Assembly: GCA_021234535.1 (NCBI GenBank)
Contig: CM037836.1
Location: forward strand, 17,715,111-17,779,110
Direction: 5' to 3'
Origin: Stichopus chloronotus
Lineage: Eukaryota; Echinodermata; Holothuroidea; Aspidochirotida; Stichopodidae
DNA: 64,000 bases
Shown piece after piece: positions 12,501 through 27,500 of this stretch. The notes under the pieces are model-generated. The model was not told the DNA's origin, did not search any database, and worked only from the letters and a program-made list of their open reading frames with translations. Position numbers and translations under genes: made by a program. The number at the start of each line of letters is the position of its first letter. Positions within the stretch are counted from its first letter, which is position 1.

Positions 12501-15500
12501 TAACATTCTAAAATCATTCTTCATACTACATTCTGTTAATTTTCCTTCAAATGTCAGATCATCTTACACTATCCATGTCTCCAATTGCATATAAAAGCCC
12601 CCTCAGTTGTTGAACTTCTTACCAAAACTTTCTACATCTAGAGAGACAGAGTTTTCATGAAAAGTTCCCTTAAATTTGGGACAGCAATTACTCTTATGCA
12701 CTATCCCTTTCTTTCAAATGAAGATACATTACAATTGTAAGAAAGAAAACAATATCTTTACACTATATTAAATTATATTCAAAAGCTTTCACATATTATT
12801 CGGTTATGATTTTGATGTAATGTACACTCACAGAGACACGAAACATACAAAAACACTGCATATTTATACAGCTACAGAGCCTGCTAGACAGGTGGAAAGA
12901 ATTGTTTCTGTAATTGTCATATTAAAAAAATTAACATGTACAGACTAAAAAAATTTGTCAGACAGCTCATCACTAAGGCTGTGTATTCAATTAAAATGCA
13001 AATTATCCAATTGATAAATTTTGTCAATAACACCTTTAATCTATAACTACCCAATTAGCCAACCTACCAATCAGGTACTGTAAATTGTTGCTACTAGGTA
13101 CAACTGGGGAACTAATAGTACTAAAGACAGCTCCATGGTACAATCAAAAGTCCAAAGGATAACTGCACCTTTCTGTATATATAAACTGTCCCTCTAAAAA
13201 GTGTGGTAACAAAGTGGCTGTCTCCCTTCATTTGTGAAATATGCTGTCAAAATTTTCAGAAGAACTTTAGAGCATCTCTTTTTTTTTATGAAACCGTGGC
13301 AGGTGAAATTACAATTTGATGTTACAGTACATACTTATACATTGCTCCCATTTTGTGACCCTGCAAGTTGCTGGTAGACACAAATTTACTTTAATCATGA
13401 TACCATTGATTTGTTCGCTAAGGTCAGGAGACCAAATCGGGGAATTTGTTCTATCACTACTTGAAAATGCTGGATTATGAACGACACACTGTTTTAAATT
13501 CCAACGTACATGCATAAAACGTGCAGCAACCGTATTGGACTGAATGCACATTAACATTATCCACGATTCCTGGCGACGATTAATCTTGACAAAAACAAAA
13601 GTGTCAGAGATTTTGCAAAACAGTTCCTCTTTTCTGTTTACAATTAAGCACCTAACAATTCCTCGATTTGAACAAAGGGGAAAAAGAGAAGACGATTATA
13701 CTTTAAGAGTCCTATTTTTGTCTCTTCATCCTCGTTTCGGCCCCACGGAACCGACTGATTTATCAACATGGGTGAGGGTAAAAATCCACCGCACAAGTCG
13801 CAACAGAAAGGTTGAATCAATAAAAAGTCATTTACGTCAAATTAACACACTAGACATGGAGCTGGCATATACATGTAATGTTTCTTCAGATCTCTCTCCT
13901 GCATGTCACAAGACATCAGTACCCATCGCAGGACCCCCACGCATTACCCTAAGTACAGGAAACATGCTTCACAGAAAAGAAAAGTGTATATGATCACTCT
14001 TTGATATGCCAGCGATTTGTATGAAGCAGATAAAAGACCGATGAAAGACATGAACTGTCACGACGATGAAACGTCTGTGAGAATATGAAGCTGAGTTAGT
14101 AACTTATGTGCAGACGGGAATATGAGCAAATATTACAGCAGTCGTGTGTGGCATCACCTCTGTCCATTCTAAGGTAAGTTACACATGGACATGTACTGGG
14201 TATTTGAAGCCATGCAATTAGAACAAATTAAAAAACCAAGTCTGGCCCCAGACAACATATATCTCAATTTCCAAGATCAAATTTATTTGATTTCCCTGGA
14301 CAAAACCATGAGCAATATGATAGGGTCTTATTAATCTAATGATGCAGGCTATAATGGCTATGAAAACCATTAAGTTATTATTAATCATTATCTGCTATCC
14401 TTTCCAAAATAAATTGATAAACATCTGTAAAAAGTAACATAGCTTAACAAGAATATGGGTAAAGCATACACAAGCCTAGCCATGCATGACTGCAGGCCCA
14501 CATGTCAGAGCTATGTGCCTCAAGAGCAACAGCAGAAAATGAGTCAACAACAACGAGATAGTCATGACAGGACTTCACAATTAGTCTGGTTTTCGAGGTA
14601 CATGGTTCACTAAATGTTCAGCTATAAAATACTTTCAAATAAAAATGATCACTGATCTAACAATTTCATTCCTTCAAAGTTGTGCAATTTGCCCTGCAAA
14701 TGCTCTCTCCAGCAAATTTTGAAATTATTCAGGGTATGACGAATTTAGTTCCACACAACTGGTTCTGATTAATATTAGTCAAAGTCGAGTCAAAAGGATG
14801 ACACCTTTAACATTGTACAACCCTGAACCAGCTGTCATAGTATGTACAGGTACACCACTGATGAAAATGTGAATGGGTCATTCGTGAAGAAATACTACCC
14901 TGTACAGTGCTATGATCGTGGCTCACTTATTCTGAGAGCCATTCCTGACTGCATTTTAGTTGATATTTGGTACAAGTTACAAGTTAGGTACCAACGTGCC
15001 CATGCAGATTCAAGTTTCAGGTAAATGACACATTTGCCACGGAGGATACCCTCTGTACATAATCCTTTGTGAACATGCACTGCCTTATTGTTCACACACA
15101 AAAGTACATTGCCCTCCACTGTATCTTCCACAATTTTGGAATGACATTTTACCAACGTTTTGCTTCGAACTTGATCGTACAAAATGATACGTTAATTAGA
15201 TTGCATCACTAATTTGATATAAATTCAGGCGAATCTGAAAGTCTGGATTATTTTGGGGGTAAACTGGAGAGTGACAACAACACTAATGGCATCTGTCAAT
15301 GACAGACTGTCTTGTCCCCACACCATCACACCAGGCCGACCTGTCTTAAATGCAAATACTAAACATAGTAACTGCGACGTGCTGCTGGCAGCAAGCGGCA
15401 ACCATTGTATTGGCAAAACTTGACGATGTGAGGCTCTGCACGTACCATGATCACCTCTGGCCTGTATATTTATGGCTTTGTCTACTTTGCTAAGACTTTT

Positions 15501-18500
15501 ACTCTGTCCATAAATGTTGCCATATTTTATCAAAGTTATTCAAATTTCTGATATATAATAGTAGAGTTTCAAAGTTTATTTGAAACAGCTGACACTATTC
15601 ACACAAACAAAATTAGCAAGCTAATTATTTGCTTGAATTTGGAGAAAAGATTGTGGTTTATAAAGAAATAATATACAAAAAGAAGATATAAGAAAAATAA
15701 AAAAAGCTGTCTTCAGAACAATATTAGACAAATCAACAACAAGAAAGTAAAACCATCCCTCACTGGCTTTAAACCTCTTATGGTGTAAAAAATTTTTAGT
15801 GTCCATAAAACCAACACTGCACGAGGAAACTTTACTGAGCTCTATTGAAAGATATACAACATAGTTTCACATGGTGGGGACACAACTCGCTGAACGTATT
15901 ACGATACTGTTTCATCAAAGCCTTATACCGGCATACAGGGATTGGCAATAACTGACAACAGCACAAAATGAAATAAAAATCAGCCAAATGTAGTATTTAT
16001 TTGATCTCCAAAGTTTCAGGTGCAGCTGTTCACTTTCTCATCATCCTTTTTTTTATCATCTCCTTGCTTTTGTTAACTTTATATCAGAAGACAACGACCA
16101 CATCCTTTTGATTTTATGATGTTTGAACAAATAACAAAGTGCAGTCATCAAATAATAGAAGCAAACACATGAAAACTTTTGATCGATGGATTCATCTGAT
16201 GATCGGTTTCATGACTAACTTCATTGTGGTTGAAGTCCCGATAATGTCGAAAATCAACTTTCAGAAAAAAACAAAAAAACTTGTCTGTTGAAAAAGTAAT
16301 AGGAGGTCATGCCGTTTGCAGACGCTTAACAATTACGGACTAAAAGACCAAAAGAATCATGTAACAAATAACCTTGACTCCATCAGAAACTCCAAACAGT
16401 TTAGAATATGTGAATAATAGTTACAAAATTTGGCAAGAAATTTGCATTGTAATGAACAAGTACAATTTTCTGTTTTGGACTCAACAAACCTAGAAAATGT
16501 AAGTTTAAAAGTGAATGCATCAATGACATAACTTTGCGGTACAACTTTAAAGATGCAAAGCTCTTGGCAAAACATTATTTTGCATATAATAGATGTCACT
16601 TAGGGATGAACAGACAAACTTGCTTGAATTTCAAAACTGTTTGTCAAATAAAGGCTTCTTATACTTATGTAAAACGTGCATGTGACTTAAAACTGGTATT
16701 TCCAGCTAAGATTTATCTCTCACCTAGGTATTGATCTACCATCATATTCCAAATCTCAGTGGTTGCAGATTTCAGTACCATATGCACATGAATGCCATAA
16801 TACTATACCAATATATAAATGTGATGTGTTGAGCTTTTAAAGTGGCCAACAGAACAACCATCAAGAGTACAAGGGCATCGTGGTTCCTTGTGCAGATCTA
16901 CAGTAATGTAAATTATGAAGGAAAAGGAGCATTTTACATTATTTTCTGTAATAGCCCATTTCTGACCATGAACCCTCTTTTGTAACATAAAATCTGCAGC
17001 AAAAGAACCACGTTTCACCATTTTACAAAATGGCCCATATGTCCCATTTCAGACATTGGACGCCAAACATGACAAACAACCCTATGGAACCACTTCCATA
17101 GTACTAATGTGATCAACCGTCAACAATGTTACATACCATCTGTAAGAGCAGAAGTATTTTGTAAGATTTCATAACATGGCCACAGTGACCTTCCACCAAT
17201 AAATTTCTAATACTCCAAAGGTATCACTATCATATTAGAAATGCAACACAATGCCAACTTAGTACCATGGGACCTTGGACCCAAACATACCAAATATCCA
17301 GAAAGAGCTACCATGGTACTAGCGATGTGACACAACCTTAACTTGTACTGGGAGAGAAGCATTGTGCACAATGTCATTGAGTGGCCCATTCAGACCCTGG
17401 ACCCTGTAATCCTGAATAATCTGATTGCACCACTACCCTAGTAGTTATGTGACACAACTTCAACTTAGTACCATACATCTGTAGAAGTTTACATTTGCAT
17501 GATTTCATAAAATGGTCCATAAGGTCCATTTAGATATTGAAGCCTAAAATATTGTACACCCCCTAAGTCACCACAATCATAGTAGCAATGTGATACAACC
17601 TTATAATTTAAATTGTAAAATCTCACAAGAAGCAATTGGTGCACTTTCAAACATTGGGCACTTTAGGCTACAAATGGCCCACATGTGACCTCACACATCC
17701 ACACTTTGTACACTCACAAAGGCCTTATAACCCAAAGATCATTGTCCCTAAGATTCAAGAAAATGCATCAAACATTGATGGGGAGGGGGAAAATTATAGT
17801 AATAGTGAACAGATAAGGTTAATACAAAAGAGCTGAAAGCCTCATCGCAACCACAGCTCACTCAGGTTAAGTAGTATAAGTCACAAATTATGTTTAGTTA
17901 CCTTTTTTTATTGTATTACTATATAGAATCCCCATTGTTTTATCACTAAAGCAAATTTTCAATGATTACATTAAATGGACCATAAAAGTATCCATAGCAT
18001 GAATGAGAGAGTGAGAGAGGGGGGAAGGGAGAAATTGTCTGTCTGACAATCACCTCCATATATACAGATTACTGAAGTTTTAAATTTCTCTTACACTGAT
18101 AATACAGAACGTAGCAAAAAGTTTCATGCAAAAATGGTATGGTAGCCCAAGGGTGCCAAAATATCACTGTTTAGGGCTAAAATAGGCCCCCTATCCTTTG
18201 CCTCTTCTTTGACCTCTACCAAAACATACCAAATTTATCTTCTCATGATAATTTATCAATGCACCAAGTATAAAATCTCTTCAAGCTTTCCACTTTAAAG
18301 GTATTGAGTCAAAAAGGTTTTCAGAGTTTTCTCCCTGCGTCCCTGGATGACCTTTGACCTCCACCAAAAACAATAGGGCAGACCTTCTTAATATGGCAGA
18401 TCTATGTACCAACTTTGACTCTCATCCGACTTTCCCTTATTGAGTTACAGCGTACCCAAGCAACTGTCACAGACACACACACACGTCAAGCTGACTGCAT

Positions 18501-21500
18501 GGGTTCCTTTGCTGACACAAGGAACCAAAAAATGATATTAAAACAAGGGGTCTGTAGCAGATGAGCCTGTGAGATGTAATGGAAGGGGATGAAGAGATAA
18601 AATTCTCCAATACTCCGATGTTGTAACTATCTAGTAGTTTAAATAGACTGCTTCCTTCTTTCAAACGATTATACCAATTGAAACTGCTACACAACTTTTC
18701 TGGCAGATGGCTAACACACATGACAACCTTAGCAAGAAAAACACTGAACAACCAGTGTTCCCAGAATACCACATAAATCATTGATCAGCAGTACATTGGT
18801 AGCCCTCAGTCTGTCAGTTAAGTGGAAGAAGTGACCAACACAATATTCAAGTCATCCAACCTTCTCCAAGAAATCCATGGATTTATCCATGGAACAGTGT
18901 TACCACTACAAAGTATACAGTAGACTAAACGTGGTTCAGATTCCAACCTTTCGTTGGAAAAAAAAAATTCCCTTCGAAAAACGAAAAACCCTTTCCCCAC
19001 AAAAAAAAAAACACTTCAGAAACCCTGTCTTGCAAAAATTTTTACTTCGTGATGATGGTCTTGTCTTCTCAAGAGGTTTTTATCCAGCATCAGTGTGATG
19101 TTTAGGCAAATATTCTGATGTTATCAAGGAACATGACAACCACTTAAAAGTTAAGTTAAAAGCTAAGCAAACATTGTTGCTAATAGCAACCACTGCTGGA
19201 ATATGCAAGCTTGCATGGTTCTCATAATGCTAGATGTCAGTCATCCTGTTCTATTTTGAGAAAGTGATGAACAATTTTCTTTACCTAATTGTCTGCTTCA
19301 TTTGAACTGGCACCCATTTAAATTCAGATGGAATTAAGTGAGAGCCTGCTGAAAAGAACTTTATAAAATTATTAGGTTACACTCTGAAAGCTTTTCTGTC
19401 AAAGATTTATGATTTTGAAGTTTCGAATATTTAACCAAAACACATATACACACTTAACTCCCTGTTACTCAAGCCACAAACACGGACTGTTTACTCAAAA
19501 GATCGAGGGCATTGCTTCCTAAAGTTGATTGTTCAACAAATTCTCAGGTAAAGAATCTATTTCAGTCCTATCCGATTTTACAGATCAGGACTTAAAGTCA
19601 TTTTTATCACCATGGCAGGTCAATTACATCTAATAATCAACAAACCTTTCTAGCCACTGCCCAAGGCATTATCTGTAAATGGAAAAGGGGTATGAAGCAG
19701 TGTTTGCTACAGGTTCAAGATTCAGACCCAGGTACCTCCACCAGTCCACAGTTGGTTGGATAACCAGGTACCCTAAAAATGTTTTTAGCTTTTTAGGCTA
19801 CCAGCTCATTGTGCAGTTATAATACATTTTGAATTGAATGCAATGCAACATTCTGTATCTCACAGGTTTGACAGTCGAGTGTAATTACACATACATGCTG
19901 AGACTTGTCAAACACACAAATGTGTATGTTAGTGGAACTTTAGATCCAGGTAAGAATTTCAGAACGGATTTCTGATGTCGTTGGATGGGTGCCTGATGCA
20001 GAAACTAGCATCGACAGATCTTGAGGGAAAATAGGGCATTTAGAATACATGTGCACCAACATGACATACAAAGAAAATAGTTTTAATCATTGTTAAACCA
20101 TTCAGTCTCATCAGTAAACATCTACTAAAGCTTCATCTCCTGTAAACATCATGTATGTAATCAGTAATGGAAGATGCATCATTTGAATTTTGGAAAGTTT
20201 GAGAGAACAAATTATTGTTGAGCATATAACTGCATTTCTGCATTTCTATCTGCAAGAAACTTATTTCTTGAAAAGAAGACCACTGTCCTTCTTCATTTTG
20301 AATGATCTGTCATTCTATATCCACAAACATTGGTTTCAAAAATATGATCGTTTCTGTAAAACAAACGCCTTATTTCCCTTTAAAAGCTTCAAAATTAGAA
20401 TATATGTGACCCACCACATCATGGCAAAGAAACTAGTACAGGCCTGACCTAACACCAGTCAGCGTCAAGCCTCGCCTTTGCATGCACTGAGACAAGCACA
20501 GACCCATGACTTTGCCTATAATGCCATCTCACACAGAGATGGATCCAGGAATTTTGTTTGGGTGGGTGCACTAGATACTCGCACTTGGGAGAGTGTTCTC
20601 CATCTGAAGGATTTGCATACAAACAGTGATCTCAATAATGGGCATGAGTCTCTGTACCAAAACAATGATGAGAAAAGCAGTCACTAAGATGTCTACAATG
20701 TAATACACCAAAGGCTCAATTGATCAATTTTGGAAATTTTGAGAAATGCACGTGCACCCACAGCACCCCACCACCTGGATCAGCAAACCTGATGTCACGT
20801 GACTGAAGTCCCGTGAAATCAGTCATGAGAGGCGGGGAGTCCAACTAGAGCAGGCAGAAGAACGACAAATTCAGAGATATTTTCCAGAGCTTCTGCTTAA
20901 CAATTTTCAGCAAGATTCAGCGAGATCATCTTGCTTTAGCGCCCAAACTTGTACGACATTAAATTTATACGATATCCTTGGCAGATATTGCCTTCATGAG
21001 TTGGGGAGTCTGAAATTTAGCTACTTGGTTGGACAAGTCGGAGAGGGTTTGTACACGTAGGTGCTGTGGCTGTGACAAGGACTCTACACACTTCTCTGTG
21101 CAGTTGTCATCCAAATTGGCCATGAACCTTTTTCTTGAAAGAATTAGAATAAAAGTTGATTGAGCAGGGAACACTTCTCTCAAAATATTCTCTGACAGAG
21201 TTCATGCAAAACACTGCAAATTTCATTTCTGATTTGAGTGAAAAACTTGCTTTTTTTGCTTTTGCAAATTTGCTCAATTTGCTTTTTCTCAGAAAAAAAA
21301 ATAGACTGGGCTCTCTGTTGATTGAAGGATATTTTGGTCTAAATTACATCTGTCAACTCAGTTTCTACTCATTAAAGTCATGCATATTCATGAATCATGC
21401 ACAGCGTAACATGCATAAGTTCTGTACACAAGTTTGTTGGAGGTTGAAGAAAAAATTCCTGTGGATACATGTAGAACAAAACTGTGTCATCACATTTCAC

Positions 21501-24500
21501 ACAAGTGTTTGAAGTTACATCCACTAGTGGCTTAAATGGTCAAAATCTAATTCAGGCTTCCAAACAGTCCTACATTAAAGGTGCAATTTAGACAAAATCT
21601 GTGCCTACTTCCTGACATATGAGTCTCATTAACCTTTTGCCTGAGGGACTGCAGTCAACAGACAAGTCATAAAATGTTTCATAGTTGTCATTTGGGATGA
21701 TCCCTTCAGAGGCTATGCCAGTAGTAGAAAATGCACTTCTTTTTTTGAAGTACATGCTGACCATGCAGTGATGCAATCTTTAACAATTCCCGTAGGCCCG
21801 CTTTACTGTAACTGTCCAGGTGTGAAAAAAAAAAATCACCAAGTTAGTAAAATGTGTCACTTATCGAACCCCACGGAAAGTGGTTAATTAATGAGAAAAC
21901 AGTCCCGGGTGATAAATTTCACAGTCCCGTGACGTTTTCCGTCTGCCCTTTATGAGGTTTGAAACATGACACTACTTCTACTTAAACAAGGGCTTAGATT
22001 TTTTTTTCCTCAACAAGTAGCAAAATTAAGAGAACTGAGGTGAGCATATTTACAGACAGGGAAAACATGTATGAACATGTTGGGGAAAAAAGTGTCTGCG
22101 GCACTAGCATAGCTGGATGTTAAAGAAAAAAAGGTTGTGTGACATGACATGACATTCTGGAATGTTGGCTGTATTAATTATTAAAAAAAGTTTAAAATAG
22201 CCACAAATTCCATTATAATCCATAGCATATAAACAATTGTACAAGAAAAGCTATACCTGCATTATGAATAAACATTGTATGCAAATTTATGATGTCAAGA
22301 CAGGGACTTGCATGATATGTCTAATGCTATGCTTTGCTTTAATATGTAACCTTTATTTCAACTAGGGCAGTTGATAATTTCATAAGCCCTGAGAGTTTTG
22401 TTTTAGAGACATGTATTTTCTTCTTTACAATTATTGACATGATCACTTACCAATGTGAAACCCAGTAATTAAGAGATAATAAATATAGGTCTAACAAAAG
22501 AAAGTCTGACACAAAGCAATACTCCAAGTCATCATGTTTGCACTTCCATCAAACTTTGACAGGCCACATCTCTAAAATTGAATCAGTAGTAAAATTGTAC
22601 ATGTACAGTATGGTCTTAAGCTTCCCTTTACTGGTTTTTATACTAGGTCTTGTTCCCCTTTGGGTAACAGTATTTCATCTTGGTGTTATTTCATCTATGA
22701 GTGCTTATAATCAAAGTCTCCTAGCATTTGCCTGATGGTGGCTTGGAGATCAGTTCGAAATGTAGTAATATGACTACCCTGAGGTCACTGACTTGTTTTT
22801 CCTTTCATTCTATATATACATATATATAAAATCTTCACATTTCTTGTGACGAGGCTGTCTTGGATTATAGTCACCTGAGGGGCAGAGAGTATAACCTTTG
22901 GTGGATACAGCAGATGGCTGCTGGACAGTTACCTCCCCCCGGGACAAATACCGACTAGACAATACCCCCTGATCTTTTCCGCCAGGTGAAATAACACCCA
23001 CCCACTAGGGAGGCTATTTCCAGGGGGTGTCTTGTTATAGAACTTTGTCAGCTGAGAAACATGGAAAATTGATCTAGTCTGAACAACAGGCATACAGAGG
23101 AAATGGTTCTTCTCCAATTTTTTGGTGTTGTTGTTGAATTGTCTTATGAATTCTATTTTTGTAACTCAAAACCATTTTTTGCATTTCATTCTCAACCAAC
23201 CAACAGTGAATCAAAAGTTTTTTTGTACTGAAATTCATGTATGGGAAAATACTATTGTACAGAACATCTCCACTGCAAAACCTCTATGCATATGTCACAC
23301 ACCTGAATTTACGGGCATCATAGACTTAGTTTTCCATATTTTGCAGGCCCCCCTCGCCAATTTGTAGAGTGCATTCTATTGATTAAGCTGACTTACAAAA
23401 TGAACACACCATAAATAAATAAGCGGGACTCTCACCATTCATCATCCCTATTAAATTTAATTGGATTTATTTAACAAAGCCCTTAGTTATGACTGCTGTT
23501 CCGTTTCTCACCATCTGTCCTGTGTACTCAGTCAGAGTCTAGCATATATCTTGTGGCTTTACGGACAACCCCCTGACCCAAAGAATGAAAAAGAAAGTAA
23601 AACTGTCAATTGAATGTCCATATGTTAAAAACTGTTGCCACGTTACTGTAGTAATGCAACACAAAGATTTAACCTCTTAGAGTAAATGGTTTCAATCAAG
23701 TGCTTTTCAAAGATTTTATCAAGTACACTTTGCGAAAGTATGTCTTTCAAAAAATGATCCAAGAACAAATGGAAAATAAAGTACCTTCTGCTGACGTATT
23801 TGCTAGAGATTCATCGCAATATTACCAGTGGATCTCCTTACAAATGGTATGCATGCATGGTGTATTAATATCACTAAATATGTTTTTTCATGGAGCCACT
23901 AGGCAAGCATCCTCAGTAGGTTTTTTTTTTTTTCATAAAATACTGGTTCTTTACTTTCAAGAGAGTCAATTTCAATGACTACAATTGACTCTTGTATTTC
24001 CATCAGTGCTGGTACAGTATCCTCATTCGCTGCTAGACAAGCCTCCGAACAAAATATGAGAAAGAGAAAATATCAAAAGAGTTTGCACTTATGGATCAAA
24101 ATTCACATAAAGGACCGTAATTAATACGTCTCATTCAACATTTTTCACTCAGCAGATTTAGCTGCCACGGATCACTTTCTCCATTCATCAGACAAATGAC
24201 AATAGCCTCACAAGGGATCAAGTCTCTGCAGGATAAACGAATGACACACTTTCAAGGATAAACTCTGCTGAAAAAAATTCAAACCATGGAGAAATTTTTG
24301 CAGGCTACATGTCTATGTGCAGGAAAGTAAAAAAGAGCACTGAAGACGTCTTGATGCTGGATGACAACGTTGGATTAATGTGATCTCTCCTTACATGATC
24401 TGGCGTTGGCTGTTCACAACCAGGTTTGAGGGGAGCTGTCATGCAGGGTAAAGCAGGGCAAGAAAACTGTCTTAAGGAGTTCAGATTGATATTATTAATG

Positions 24501-27500
24501 TAAACAAATACAAAACAAGGAAAAATCTCTTACGTCAAATGTTTTCTGGAGAGATGGTTCAATGAGCAACTGCCCATATATTGGAGAAGGTTTTCACAGA
24601 GGGCCATTTTTTATACCTAGCTGCATGCTCTTGATGGTCAAAGTAGTATAAACTACAGACCACTAGCTCACCACACTGACAAGTGGCTGTCAAAGCATAC
24701 AGACTTAAATCTTCTACACAAAGTCTCATGAACGTAAACATGTTGTACGTGATCAACTTCTGAATAGTAAGTGGTGGAGTTTGGTTCCTCGCGATAACAA
24801 AGGAACTTATGCAGTCAGTGTGGCATGTGTATGTGTGTGTGTATGTGACGGATAAGAACGCAAGGTGTGTTACGCAATAACTCAATAACCGAGTGGTGAA
24901 TGTTTTTCAAAGTCGGTGTGCACGTGTATGATATGTGCCTTGTTTTTGGTGGAGGTCAAAGGTCATTTGGGATCACCAGAGGCAAAAAACTGAATTTCTT
25001 TGAGTTGCTATAAGTCGGTGTCCATTGTTTCTTTGGGTTGGTGTCCATTGTTCAAACGGTGACATAATTTCAGGTTAAGATAGATTGAGGGGTGGAGAAA
25101 ATACAGTAACATTAATCTCATTAATATCAAAAGGGTCAAAAGGTCACAAAGTGATGTTTTATTGATATCAAAGCTATGTTTGTAGCTAGACCATCCTTCT
25201 AAAGCATCTTCAAGCAAGAAACCAAAGTGCCTTTGGGCTCTTGTTTGTATAAGCTTTCGCTTCAAAGCCCTTCCATCACTTTCTGCTATAGTTCCCTCTT
25301 GTTTGTTTTGTTTATTTCACTGTACATACTGAGTATATGAATCTTCTATTCATTTGTGTGTATTGTTAACAGTTATAATTCATGTAATGTCTTCTATTTT
25401 TCTTTTTGTTTTGCAATCAACACGGAAAATAAATCAAATCAACCAGCAAGCCAAAAGGCCTAGTGATTCCTTGACAACCAAATACTGGTTTGAAATTTTG
25501 ACATAACTATCCAGCTGGATTGTGCAAAGGTTTCATGTTACCTGCGGTAAATGTGGTAACTCATATGTTCCTTAAAAACAGAGAAGATCTAGCTTTTATG
25601 CAGTACTGATAATGGTCAATAAGATGGTTTGTTGGAACTTGAGATCTATACAATAGTTTTAGTTAAGTTTTGTTTAGTTTATTTTAGAAATAGTGTCCTA
25701 ACAAACCCACAATGCAAGGAATAAAAAAATCTCTCAAAAATACTTTCTTTACATGAAACTTCAACTTATTTGTGTCTATGAAGAAACTTCGTCAAATACC
25801 GGCACTACTTGTAAGCGTGGCTCAAAGGATGTTTTCAAGCATTCAAGCTAATGTTACCCACTTATCCAACCAGCATTGTTTCTTCAATCCTTTTACACAG
25901 TAAGTCAACGGCACTATTTTGACATTGTTCTTTGAGAAACATCGAATCAGACTTGCTTTTAATCTTTCTCAAATTCCACAACAGGAGGGAATATTAATAC
26001 GTAAATCCCCATTATAAGAGCAGTACTCTCCAAATGTGGACAAATAGAAAGAAGACGGTAAGGGTCTTGAAGAACATGCCACGTTCGAAAAGGGGTTTAA
26101 GCATTAGCTTGGCTTTGAACTCCACCAAAAATAATGGGCATCATCTACATGACCAACCCACAGGTCAAGTATGAAGTCAGTCAAGCTTACCCTCCTTGAG
26201 ATATCATATGTGCAACGTTTTCACAATTTAACCTCTGATGACCTCAAATGACCTTTGACCTCCACCAGGAATGACAGGTATTATCTACTTAGTATGAAAA
26301 ACCTACAAAATAAGTATGAGGTCTGTCAACATTACCCTTCTTTAGATATTGTGTTTTCAAGGTTTCCACAGTTTGACCAATGGTGACCTTAAATGACCTT
26401 TGACCATCACCAAAACCTATAGGGATCATCCACTCAGTATGACCAACCCATATACCAAATATGAGGTCAATCACAGTTACCCTTCTTGAGATAATGTGTT
26501 TACAAGCAAAGCATCAGATGCACAAACACATACATACACACACCACATCACCATTTCTTCTGCCTTGGGCAAGGAATCCAAAATCAAACTGGTTCATAGT
26601 TATCCCACCACATCAGGGCCTGTCTTAAAATGCAGCAGCAAAGTGAGGTCGATGCTCCAAGCTCTTTCCAAGACAACACTTCTCATGACAGTAACACATT
26701 TTAGTTGTTATTATATGCATGTTGGAAAAATAAAAGAAGTGTTAAATAGTGTGACATTTTGTCTACCCTTCTTCTCAACATAGTGACATTGAGCCGTCGA
26801 CAGGGAACTTGTGCAGTTCTATACTGCATGACCACTATTAATCATCAAAATTATTTTCTGAATCCATTGAATACATTCTTCATAAGCTCGGAAACACTAG
26901 TTGACTGTTGGAGGAATTCTTCTTTGTGACGACATGACATACGATCGGAATGTTCATTTCTGGGTACTGGCATTACCCCATCCCCCTCCTCTTTTAATTT
27001 CTCATGAAAGGGCCTGAAACAAAATACATCATTATAACAAGCAGCTCTTTGCAGAACATGATATCGACAACAAGTGGTTGCATTCTGGAGGTTGATTGAG
27101 ATGGAAATTAACAGAAATTTGATAAAAGAACAAGATATACTTGACAAAACTTAGTTGTTTGACCTTAAAGCAGGTGTGCGTCTGATGAAAAAAGAACCCT
27201 ATATTGCTAATCTTTCCATCTCTCTCTCTTACAGTGAAGAGTGCTCAATATAGAGGACTTCTGTGAAAATAACCGCAACAAAATAGTAGCATACTAAGTA
27301 TCAGTCGTTCGGCTGTTTGCCCTCCATTGTTCCACTCAGCTCCATGACCTTTCACCTTTTGTAACATGTATGACATTTCAGTTCATGTACAGATTTGATA
27401 TCGCAACCAGTTCAGAATTTACCTCCAAATAAAGCAGTTCAAGTTGTAATTCCCATTTTGTTGTGATTTGTGGTAATTTGTTGAGTCTTAATTAGTTACG

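Noticed and set aside
13544..13993. 149-codon plus-strand open frame
   Set aside because: No family resemblance, no splice or promoter context, and low-complexity composition; treated as chance in intron sequence.
22810..23117. Overlapping minus frames resembling the tail of a Gypsy-type polyprotein
   Set aside because: The Pro/Gly-rich text suggests such an end only loosely; no integrase or RT motif is present next to it.
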